64,000 nt of DNA, taken from positions 17,509,001 to 17,573,000 of the forward strand of contig NW_026262690.1 of the NCBI RefSeq assembly GCF_021869535.1, read 5' to 3'. Below the pieces are notes generated by a model that was given only the letters and a program-made list of their open reading frames with translations, did not search any database and was not told the DNA's origin. This document shows, in pieces, positions 13,538 through 20,299 of the stretch. The DNA is from Mytilus californianus. Taxonomy: Eukaryota > Mollusca > Bivalvia > Mytilida > Mytilidae. Position 1 is the first letter of the stretch; every line of letters starts with the position of its first letter. A program made the translations under genes and the position numbers.

Positions 13538-14030
13538 GCGTGAAAATAGTATTACGGTGTGAGACTTTTTATAGCGGGAAATTAGTATTACGGCGTGAGA
13601 ATTTTACGGCGGGAAAACAGTATAACGGCGTGAGACTTTTTATGGCGGGAAAAGAGTATTACGGCGTGAGACTTTTTATGGCGGGAAAAGAGTATTACGG
13701 CGTGAGACTTTTTATAGCGGAAAAAGAGTATTACGGCGGGAAAAGAGTATTACGGCGTGAGACTTTTTATAGCGGAAAAAGAGTATTACGGCGGGAAAAG
13801 AGTATTACGGCGTGAGACTTTTTATAGCGGAAAAAGAGTATTACGGCGGGAAAAGAGTACTACGGCGTGAGACTTTTTATAGCGGAAAAAGAGTATTACG
13901 GCGGGAAAAGAGTATTACGACGTGAGACTTTTACGGCGGGAAAAGAGTATTACGGCGTGAGACTTTTACGGTGAGAAAATAGTATTACTGCGTGAGACTT
14001 TTACGGCGAGAAAAGAGTTTTCAAGGTGAG
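13537..14030 (+). repeat. Left-end array of interleaved short repeats
   Basis: The array alternates two related modules: one of about 36 bp beginning TATTACGGCGTGAGACTTTT and one of 19 bp reading TATTACGGCGGGAAAAGAG. Together they form a 55-bp higher-order unit repeated about four times, with degenerate copies at both edges. It lies between the terminal repeat and the last gene. An open frame runs through part of it but only translates the repeat. Its position would suit a replication or packaging signal; that role is inference. Confidence 0.85.
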
Positions 14031-14097
14031 GGGTTGAAGGTTAAAAGTTATGGGTTTAAAGAAGGTTTGGGGGAGTCTAGTATTATGATTTGAGGTC

Positions 14098-14124
14098 TTC
14101 CAATGGGATATTTTCCCATTGGAA
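14098..14124 (-). terminator. Perfect 11-bp hairpin after the virion gene block
   Basis: TCCAATGGGA and TCCCATTGGA flank a TATTT loop, with one further pair outside. It sits 16 bases past the stop of the last minus-strand gene, where a transcript end or RNA 3' structure would be expected. Function is inferred. Confidence 0.45.
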
Positions 14125-14139
14125 AGCCTTTTTTGGGGA

Positions 14140-14649
14140 TTACGAAGCGCACTTCGAAAACTCCTCACTGAAACTGGATAGGGGTTGTCGCAGCTTATCT
14201 TTTTCATCGTAGTAGTTTTTGAGGCAGGTGGTGATTTTCCCAAACTCAGCATTATCAATTTGTTCATCATTAGCCAAAGCAGTACTAATACATTGTTCAA
14301 CCAAAAATTTTGTGGACTGTGCCAATTGCAAGGTGTCGCGGTGTTTTTTCTTCTTTTTCATGATACGCTTTGAGATTAGTGTGAGTACCATCACGCTAAT
14401 GGCACTTAAGCAAGCAAGGGATCCTAGGGGAAGGGAGGCTATAATACCTATACCTGTTAAAGCTGAACCCATGGTGCAGCTGGTCAACACCAAACTGCTC
14501 ACAGAACAAGCACCCAGTGCTACAGATACAACTTTGTCCAGGCGTTTGTAGATCTTTAAGGTATGTTGATACTTATGAATATCCTCGTTGAGTTGGTCTT
14601 CCATACATTCGACTCTGGTTTGTCGGTATTCAGAATCTAAATTATCCAT
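14140..14649 (-). CDS. Two-TM, coiled-coil Polinton protein
   Basis: A 169-aa intact frame starts at an ATG in a TATAAAATAAATG junction. Residues 1-38 are charged and helical. Residues 40-62 and about 64-94 are hydrophobic and look like two membrane helices in a hairpin with a Gly/Pro-rich turn; a KRIMKKKKKH basic cluster (95-103) follows and suggests that end stays on the cytosolic or virion-interior side. The C-terminal 65 residues are helical and charged. I know this type as a conserved hypothetical of invertebrate Polinton-like elements but no biochemical role. It is the last gene of the minus-strand virion block, so a virion membrane-active or egress role is plausible but unproven. Confidence 0.75.
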   Translation of the reverse strand: MDNLDSEYRQTRVECMEDQLNEDIHKYQHTLKIYKRLDKVVSVALGACSVSSLVLTSCTMGSALTGIGIIASLPLGSLACLSAISVMVLTLISKRIMKKKKKHRDTLQLAQSTKFLVEQCISTALANDEQIDNAEFGKITTCLKNYYDEKDKLRQPLSSFSEEFSKCAS

Positions 14650-14659
14650 TTATTTTATA
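14647..14659 (-). promoter_or_regulatory. Gene junction motif TATAAAATAAATG
   Basis: Read on the minus strand, the upstream gene's TAA stop (14655-14657), an AATAAA hexamer and the ATG of the two-TM gene overlap within 13 bases. Confidence 0.6.
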
Positions 14660-15234
14660 GGAGCATACCTAGGAGGGGAATATTTTTGAAGGGGCTGTTA
14701 GCACCTAAGATCAGACCAGCTCCGTCGTGGAATTGCTGACCACGCTTCAAGTAGAGTCCATCACCATAGGTGATCCGGGCGTTTGAAGGTTTGAGGTAGA
14801 GACCGTTGCCACTAGGTTTTTACGGTGCAAACGCATCCACCACGTTTCAGGTACAATCCAGACCCTAAGACCTTGTTGACGGCTACACCACCAAGACCAC
14901 TCAAGGCTCCAACACCCAAGGCGGGTAGAATGGTTTTTGCTAACATGGGGAGTGCCCTCATTGCCAGCCCCGCCAACATGAGTAGGAAGCCACCCACCTT
15001 CTGCATGTTTTCCTTCAATTGGGTTGCACTCAACTCTAGGACCATGCCACCAGTACCCTTCTGTAGGAGCTTGGTAATCTTTTGAACCTGGCGGGTGGTG
15101 AGCAACGTCTTGTGTTCGCCTTGCAGGTTTGCGTGGGACAAACGAATGGAGACCGGACAACCTTTTTCAGCCGCCCGTTGTAGTTTATCAGCTTGACCTT
15201 TTGTTAAGTTCAAACCTTGTTCCTGATAAGTCAT
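14655..15234 (-). pseudogene. Membrane-active virion protein with GLYLK repeats, frameshifted
   Basis: The ATG-initiated frame gives 140 residues before a premature TAG. Beyond about 14821 the neighbouring frame continues to TAA at 14655-14657, so the gene has one single-base frame change at a run of five A. Two related motifs (about 29-38 and 65-73; RLSHANLQG and LELSATQLK) precede a strongly hydrophobic segment (81-126). The GxGLYLK repeat follows: once before the break and twice after it. Long Gly-rich hydrophobic stretches plus terminal GLYLK repeats suggest a protein that inserts in or disrupts membranes during entry; this is inference from composition and from its place among capsid genes. 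The break removes the tail from the main product. Confidence 0.65.
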
Positions 15235-15243
15235 TTATTTATA
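15232..15243 (-). promoter_or_regulatory. Gene junction motif TATAAATAAATG
   Basis: Exact consensus. The stop TAA of the penton-like gene (15239-15241) lies inside it, four bases before the next ATG (15232-15234). Confidence 0.65.
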
Positions 15244-16015
15244 CCTCACGAAGATGAAAGCAGATGGAGAGATGTTCACCCCTGAAATCGATGGGCCTAC
15301 CGTCTTGATCGGTGAGATATGTTTGCATGCGATTGATGGTTCGCAAGGTCACTGGCAAGTATACTAGATTTCTGGGGGTTTGAATGATCTTCATACCAAG
15401 ACCGTCTGCGGGAAAGAAGCTGTAGATGGTAGACTGCTGTGTACCATTCACATAACTTCCATGGATGATATCACTTTTCACCAGAATGCTGTTGATGCTG
15501 ATGATATTCACAATGTGTTCCCCTTCCGTATAGTCGTTTGCGTTTGTGGTTATATCGTACGTGTAAATCTGCCGCTCAAAGCCCAAGACGGTGTTGATGC
15601 TATTGACAACGTTGAAGTCTACTTGATAGTGTCTGGCGAGGGTCAGCGTTGCTCTTAGGGTTGCCCGGTTGGCATCGATGATGATCTTTGTTTTGTGTTT
15701 GTTGAGCCGTAGCCGCCGCTGGATCTCATTGTTGATGTCTTCGATGTTATAGGAACCTATGCTCAGTGCGATGGGAAACCAGTTGGCACCATCGTCGGGG
15801 GAGTAGCGGAAGGAATTGTTATCTGTATGAATGTTGGGGATGGAGTTATAGGTTTCTAGGTTTACCAATGCCATCTCGTAGGCCTTGGATTCCTTGAGTG
15901 GTAGTGGGGGGTTGAACCGGGTAAGGATTTGGCTATCGTTTCCAGAGACGATGAAGCAAAACCCATGCTTGGGGTCGGTGTTATTAGCAATTTGCTGCAA
16001 TAATGTGTTATCCAT
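15239..16015 (-). CDS. Penton-like minor capsid protein
   Basis: Intact frame of 258 aa, ATG directly after the TAA of the upstream small ORF. There is no signal peptide or membrane helix. The sequence is beta-strand rich, with alternating hydrophobics and many Asn/Thr/Asp turns, consistent with a jelly-roll fold. The C-terminal third is most distinctive: a VKSDIIHGSYVNG block, then a strand-turn-strand with TDQDGRPIDFRGEHLS, which resembles the C terminus of minor capsid (penton-type) proteins I associate with Polinton-like elements and large DNA viruses. It lies between the capsid gene and the membrane-active protein. Assignment rests on length, composition and context; a structure prediction would decide it. 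Confidence 0.55.
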   Translation of the reverse strand: MDNTLLQQIANNTDPKHGFCFIVSGNDSQILTRFNPPLPLKESKAYEMALVNLETYNSIPNIHTDNNSFRYSPDDGANWFPIALSIGSYNIEDINNEIQRRLRLNKHKTKIIIDANRATLRATLTLARHYQVDFNVVNSINTVLGFERQIYTYDITTNANDYTEGEHIVNIISINSILVKSDIIHGSYVNGTQQSTIYSFFPADGLGMKIIQTPRNLVYLPVTLRTINRMQTYLTDQDGRPIDFRGEHLSICFHLREV

Positions 16016-16024
16016 TTATTTATG
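16013..16024 (-). promoter_or_regulatory. Gene junction motif CATAAATAAATG
   Basis: The TAA stop of the 49-aa ORF (16016-16018) abuts the ATG of the penton-like gene (16013-16015), and AATAAA overlaps both. Confidence 0.62.
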
Positions 16025-16165
16025 GTAGACCATTGTCACATATTTTTGCTTCCACTCTTCGATACCGTCATACTGCTTCTTGAGTTGTTTACCAGCCTTC
16101 ACTACGATCGAACAGACTTCAGCGGGGCGACTGGCAAAGAGGAGTTGTAGGTGAATTTTATCCAT
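16016..16165 (-). CDS. Small 49-aa ORF between capsid and penton genes
   Basis: Minus-strand ATG at 16163-16165 runs 49 codons to TAA at 16016-16018, which abuts the next gene's ATG. It begins MDKIHLQLLFA, sharing the MDxI/MDN-type start seen in several genes of the element. It is basic towards its C terminus (a KAGKQLKKQYDG stretch) with a hydrophobic N-terminal segment. The frame fits the spacing exactly, starts with a TAAATG-type junction, and leaves no gap on either side, which supports a real gene. Function unknown; a small capsid-associated or cement-type protein is possible. Confidence 0.6.
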   Translation of the reverse strand: MDKIHLQLLFASRPAEVCSIVVKAGKQLKKQYDGIEEWKQKYVTMVYHK

Positions 16166-16172
16166 TTACTTT

Positions 16173-17460
16173 TTAGTACACAACGTTCATCTTCTGACCA
16201 TCGGATTCAAACTGTAGGATTCTATCTGAAATGACAAGTGCAAACGCTTCGGTGTTGGCTGGAACATTACGGTCGGCGAATTCGGCTCTGATCTGAATAT
16301 CCACCGTGGATTCTTTGAGACGCTCAGACTGATGACTCACATCAATTACAAACAAGGGGTACAAGTCGATGAAATTGCAGGGATTGATACCACCATTACT
16401 GAGGAGAGTGTCCATGTTATGGAATTTCTTTCTGAAGTCGGAGGCCTCTTTAAACACTCTGGCGATCCTATTTTCGTTGAAAGCTGCATTATAGTCGACT
16501 GCTGGATAACGTTCAGCGTTGAGGGTGACATTGATATTTCGCAATCGACAGTGATCGAACACGGAAGCATTATGGGTTTGGTCACTACTTTTGCTGGTTT
16601 GGAGGGCAACAATGATATATCTAGGCTTTTCGCGACCACTCTTGGCAGCTAGGCGCCAGTTAAACTGAGGCTTTGGGAACGGCTATGGAATCACACTGTC
16701 TCATGCGAAATCCACAGTGGATCTTGGATTTACTTTGGATGGTTTTGTACAGTTGCATTTTATTTTCATCTGAGGGGGTGACGTGAGGAACAAACCACGA
16801 TAGTTTACTTAGGACGATCTTTGCCGGATCGTTGTCGGCAGCTGCTCTCAAAATGGCATTAGCATTTGAATCGCGAACGAGTGAGAGTTCGTGCCTAAAC
16901 CCGTACACTATTTTGTTGTAATCATCTGCGAATCCAAAAATATGTTTTAGGGGGATGGCAAACGAAAACGATCCTTTGTTGGTGGGCTTGGTGATAATGT
17001 ATTCATGGCGGGCTGCAAATCCAGTGTTCTCAGCCTCAGCATCGGCGGAAGAATCTTTATACCACAGTTGGTTGAGACCCTGCGATTTGGAAAAGTCGTC
17101 GGGGTAGGTTAACATTCCCAGCATAGTGGTGGCGATGCCGGGGTCGTTAATATGTTCGATCTGCTGACCGGAAAGCCTGTAACTGATGCTTTTGAAGAGA
17201 TACATGATACCATTATGGGTGAGCGACACAAGATCGCCATCGGCATATGCTGTGTCATCATTCTTGAGAAGTCGACCTTCTACCACGAGATAACTCTCGG
17301 CGGGGTGTAGGAACAAATCCTAGGTTTCGATGTTAATTCGGATTTCAGCACCGGCATTGTTCAGCTGGGCACCGGCTTGTGGTTCGTATTCTCGAACCTG
17401 ATATTCCTGAAGACTTTCGTTTAAGGTCAACCCTTCGGTGATTGTAAGGATGTCAGACAT
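16173..17460 (-). pseudogene. Major capsid protein candidate with two lesions
   Basis: A gene-length stretch of about 429 codons starts at ATG 17458-17460 (MSDILTITEG) and ends TAA at 16173-16175. Two breaks interrupt it: an in-frame TAG at 17320-17322 (codon 47) and a single-base frame change near 16660-16665, after which the adjacent frame stays open to the end. The protein is beta-rich with no membrane segment. A recognisable central block has LNQLWYKD and a C-terminal block has YPLFVIDVSHQSERLK. I recognise this as the conserved capsid-type protein in invertebrate Polinton-like elements; its largest-in-block position between pVI-like and penton-like genes fits. It is somewhat short for a double-jelly-roll protein, so the fold needs checking. 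Neither break can be read through in frame without suppression. Confidence 0.65.
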
Positions 17461-17476
17461 AATGTATTTATTTATA
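17458..17476 (-). promoter_or_regulatory. Gene junction before the capsid gene
   Basis: TATAAATAA (holding the upstream gene's stop at 17468-17470) is followed by ATACATT and then the capsid ATG. This is the consensus with a seven-base spacer. Confidence 0.55.
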
Positions 17477-17815
17477 GCGTTGGACGAAGTCGTGGATGGT
17501 TTTGATACCAGAGCCGGAGATTAGATTGTTTAACCGAGCTTGCTCTGGCTTCTTGCGTTGAACACTAGGCTGTTGAGGGATTTTAATACGTTTCCTGGAG
17601 CGGGTCACTTTACCAACCACATGGTCGACGGCTTTGGAAGCCCCTTTTTCAACACCTTTCAAGGCTGCATTGGTGGCAGCATTCATGGCCTTATTTCCTA
17701 TGGTTTGGGCGGCAGAGGAAGTAAACATGCGTCCAGCCAAACTGGCGATTGTGTCAAACAGTCCTTTACCACCGTAGGCGTACTTTCGAGCATAACCTTT
17801 CTTGATTTGCAACAT
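17468..17815 (-). CDS. pVI-like basic virion protein with amphipathic helix
   Basis: Intact 115-aa frame, very basic. Residues 17-31 (GLFDTIASLAGRMF) form a strongly amphipathic helix after a YGGK turn. Residues 35-70 are Ala-rich helix, 71-90 a Lys/Arg cluster likely to bind DNA, and the last 20 residues contain ISGSG (99-103). That matches the adenovirus protease consensus [MIL]-x-G-x/G and would free a 13-residue basic C-terminal peptide. Adenovirus pVI has the same plan (lytic helix near the N terminus, C-terminal peptide released by the protease as its cofactor), and this element encodes an adenain-like protease. Homology to pVI is inference from organisation, not sequence identity; a DNA-binding core (pX/pVII-type) protein is the alternative. 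Confidence 0.6.
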   Translation of the reverse strand: MLQIKKGYARKYAYGGKGLFDTIASLAGRMFTSSAAQTIGNKAMNAATNAALKGVEKGASKAVDHVVGKVTRSRKRIKIPQQPSVQRKKPEQARLNNLISGSGIKTIHDFVQRYK

Positions 17816-17824
17816 TTATTTATG
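17813..17824 (-). promoter_or_regulatory. Gene junction motif CATAAATAAATG
   Basis: The stop TAA of the upstream gene (17820-17822), AATAAA and the pVI-like gene's ATG overlap in 12 bases. Confidence 0.62.
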
Positions 17825-18647
17825 GGATACTACGATGAAGCGCCTTATATTCATCGATGCTGATATGTCTACCCCTTTTCATAGCATCGATAATCGACAC
17901 AATTTCGTTGCGCACACCATTGTTTCCTGCTCGGTATGCTGCGGCACACAGTTCCAAGCGATCGAGAAGCTGCTTGAAGTTGGAAGGAAGAAACACGGTT
18001 TGCAGCCCACTGCCAAACTTATCCTTCTTGTAGATGTGGGATACGATTTCCTTCCACTTGTAACCCTTATTCGCCTTCGGGGTTCTCGAGAGGGTGGAAT
18101 TGCCTTGATACATGGCACCGGAACTTTTCAGGATTTGTGCATAGTCGTCAAGGTCTTCGGGCTCGAACGATTTTGGATTCTTTTTCACCATGAGTTCCCA
18201 GAGGCCAAGGGTTCCTTTGTACCTCACACCATCCACGAAAATATCATCGCCGTCAAACGTAACTGGTGAGCTTCCGATGAAGAGACAATCGTTTTCAGAT
18301 CGCAATCCAAAGGTGTGGTCGGCGGAAGGAGTCATAGTGAGCTGCAAATACTGCTGTGCTCGAGGTCCAAGAACGGTGTCAGTAGGTGGTGCGATGGGTA
18401 GTGGGTCGGCAAACTCGGGCGGTGGAGGAGGGAGGGCTGGCACTGCTGCAGGTAAATCTTCGATTGTTTTGGTGATTTTTGAAGCTGCTTCCCGCTGAGC
18501 CTCAACCACAGGCTTAAACACCCTGGAAAGGTCTCGGCTGAGTCCAATCTTGTCGAGACGATGTTGCATGTTGCTGGCTTGAATGCTCCGCTTAGTTTCA
18601 TGCAACTCCTTTGCGAGCGCCTCACGCTGCTTAGGGTCGGTAATCTT
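17820..18647 (-). CDS. Conserved Polinton protein of unknown function, start codon lost
   Basis: A continuous frame of about 275 sense codons. At the expected start, TATAAATA is followed by AAG (18645-18647) where neighbouring genes have ATG, and an in-frame stop lies further upstream, so initiation has probably been lost; the next in-frame ATG is internal. Residues about 1-60 are helical and charged, followed by a Pro-rich linker (ALPPPPPEFADPLPIAPP). The C-terminal domain opens with a short beta region (GDDIFVDGVRYKGTLGLWEL) and a helical part with GYKWKEIVSHI. I recognise the C-terminal domain as one that recurs in invertebrate Polinton-like loci, but no function is known to me. Position beside pVI-like and capsid genes suggests a virion or assembly protein. 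Confidence 0.7.
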   Translation of the reverse strand, partial: KITDPKQREALAKELHETKRSIQASNMQHRLDKIGLSRDLSRVFKPVVEAQREAASKITKTIEDLPAAVPALPPPPPEFADPLPIAPPTDTVLGPRAQQYLQLTMTPSADHTFGLRSENDCLFIGSSPVTFDGDDIFVDGVRYKGTLGLWELMVKKNPKSFEPEDLDDYAQILKSSGAMYQGNSTLSRTPKANKGYKWKEIVSHIYKKDKFGSGLQTVFLPSNFKQLLDRLELCAAAYRAGNNGVRNEIVSIIDAMKRGRHISIDEYKALHRSIP

Positions 18648-18654
18648 ATTTATA
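18645..18654 (-). promoter_or_regulatory. Junction motif with mutated start (TATAAATAAG)
   Basis: It matches the junction consensus up to the point where ATG should follow. Either a substitution or a two-base loss would explain the change. AATAAA is also lost here. Confidence 0.5.
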
Positions 18655-18670
18655 GGAGCAAACGCTGCCG

Positions 18671-18880
18671 AACGCCCCTAAGCGTTGGTGTGAACGCCCC
18701 TAAGCGTTGGTTCGAACGCCCCTAAGCGTTGGTTCGAACGCCCATAAGCGTTGGTGTGAACGCCCCTAAGCGTTGGTGTGAACGCCCCTAAGCGTTGGTG
18801 TGAACGCCCCATAGCGTTGGTTCGAACGCCTTCAAACGTCCCATAGCGTTTGATAGCGTTTGAACGAACGCCCCTAAGTG
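18671..18880 (-). repeat. 22-bp iteron-like array with hairpin potential
   Basis: Seven near-perfect 22-bp units run from 18671 to 18824, each starting AACGCCCCTAAGCGTT, then degenerate copies continue to about 18880. Each unit contains the self-complementary pair AACGC...GCGTT around a six-base loop, so every unit can form a small hairpin. The array separates the zinc-ribbon gene from the rest of the virion block and is not coding. It could be a protein-binding array (replication, packaging or transcription) or a simple minisatellite. Confidence 0.85.
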
Positions 18881-19821
18881 TTAGGTAAAACGCTCCCAAG
18901 CACCGTAGGGAAGCCCCAAACGCTTTTCCCAAATGTGAGTGATATCCTTCAAACAATCCGAGGAGCAAAAAGGTTCGTTAAAATATCTGTATACATCTTC
19001 GAGGAAGTTATAACCCTCGCTCCCGATTTTTACACCCAACCTGAGCTTTACAATAGTTATCAAAAGTACCAGGATTATAAATCCGGGCATCGATATATCT
19101 ACTTTGACACCACATTGGTAACATGTGACAAATTCAGGCATATCTTCTTTGCAAGGAGGTTCGTTGAAATGTCTGTATACATTTTTGAGGTCATAACCCT
19201 TGCTCCTGATTTTTACACCCGACCAGAGCTTTACGAATTTGGGTATGCATATATCTACTTTGACAATTTCAGACATATCTTCTTTGCAAGGTGTCAACTT
19301 AGCATCACATTCCGGACGATCCTTTTTAAATTCAAGGTTCAAGTGTCTTTTGCATTTGTTTTTACCCGGTTTGCATGGGTGTGTGCACTGATGGCCTCGA
19401 ATTGTTTTGGTAGGGCATTGGGGTTGAGAAAAATCCTTTTTAAATTCAAGGTTCAAGTGTCTTTTGCATTTGTTTTTACCCGGTTTGCATGGGTGTGTGC
19501 ACTGATGGCCTTGAATTGTCTTGGTAGGGTATTTTGGTTGTGGGGGACGCTGTACAGGCCCATACTGACGGTCGGAGTTCCATGCGTCGAAATCACCTCC
19601 ACCGCTATAGATTGGGCGGGTGATCACGAGACCGCATTTGAAACATATACTCCTTTGTTCGACTGGGTTCCACTCAAACTTACATTTTTCGCATGACAAC
19701 CTACTCTTTGGCTTAAGGTAGATAGGGTGTCTTCCTCCATCTTGGATTTTGAAATACCAGAAAACAATCGGTCTAGATCTTTAATAATTGGTGCAAATTT
19801 TGAGAGTAGTAGGTAATTCAT
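18881..19821 (-). pseudogene. Cysteine-rich zinc-ribbon protein with internal duplications, frameshifted
   Basis: An ATG at 19819-19821 opens MNYLLLSKFAPIIKDLDRL, but this frame leaves the zinc-ribbon frame at about 19700-19725, so one frame change splits the gene. The main frame (272 codons, no ATG of its own) begins at a CEKCKFEW...CFKCG pair of CxxC motifs typical of a zinc ribbon, then a GGGDFDAW segment. A Cys/His block (GHQCTHPCKPGKNKCKRH) occurs twice with a 114-bp DNA period and only a few differences. A second unit (CKEDM...VYRHFNEP) is also duplicated, more diverged. The recent duplication and the break both point to relaxed constraint. A transcription-factor-like role is possible; nothing specific can be claimed. 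The equal-length open frame on the opposite strand lacks any such pattern. Confidence 0.6.
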
Positions 19822-20299
19822 GTGTAAGAATTTTCATTTTAATATAGAAAATGACATATTTTATCATATTTATGGTTGTATTTTACAAAAAAACGGAATA
19901 CTTTTGTTTGATTCTATTATTTCCAACTTTGCCACATAAGGGGAGGCAACTCAAATGTAAGGGCAGATAATTCAGATAAAGGTACTTTTACACTAGAATG
20001 TGTTAGGAATTTACCTATTTTGTTATGTAGCAAGAAAACGGGTCCCGTGACCCCATTTTTTCTTTTTCTTATCTGAAAGCATACTATTAGAGCTATCTTC
20101 TCATATTTTATCTCAAAATTCTATGGTGTAGTTTTCGTATTATGGCAGAAAATTGGGTTTTCCATGCATAATCTATACAAAATCTGTCAATTTTGCACAA
20201 CCTGTAGCGTGAAAATAAGCCCCGTGACCCATTCTTTTTATTTTATTTTTTTAAAAAGCATGATATAAACTACAGTTTGGCAAATTTTTAAAAAAATCT
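19822..20299. promoter_or_regulatory. Divergent control region with direct repeat
   Basis: This gap separates the minus-strand zinc-ribbon gene from the plus-strand PLA2-integrase gene, so it should hold promoters for both. Two diverged copies of a block with CCCGTGACCC followed by a T-rich tract and AAAGCAT lie near 20041 and 20220, about 175 bp apart; both end at a TCTATGG, and in the second this is the start codon of the plus-strand gene. The T-rich, AT-rich composition is typical of a promoter but no single TATA box stands out. Confidence 0.5.

Noticed and set aside
13540-13815. 91-codon plus-strand frame at the Polinton left end
   Set aside because: It only translates the 36/19-bp tandem array.
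14747-15160. 137-codon minus-strand frame overlapping the membrane-active gene
   Set aside because: An out-of-frame shadow; the ATG-initiated frame and its continuation carry the hydrophobic and GLYLK features.
16346-16639. 97-codon minus-strand frame within the capsid gene
   Set aside because: Third frame across the region; the conserved capsid C-terminal blocks are in the other frame.
18671-18880. CRISPR-like array
   Set aside because: Units are contiguous with no spacers, and the context is a eukaryotic Polinton.
18878-19696. Plus-strand 272-codon open frame opposite the zinc-ribbon gene
   Set aside because: It mirrors the minus-strand frame. The minus-strand reading has ordered CxxC pairs and duplicated Cys/His modules, whereas the plus-strand reading shows no domain.
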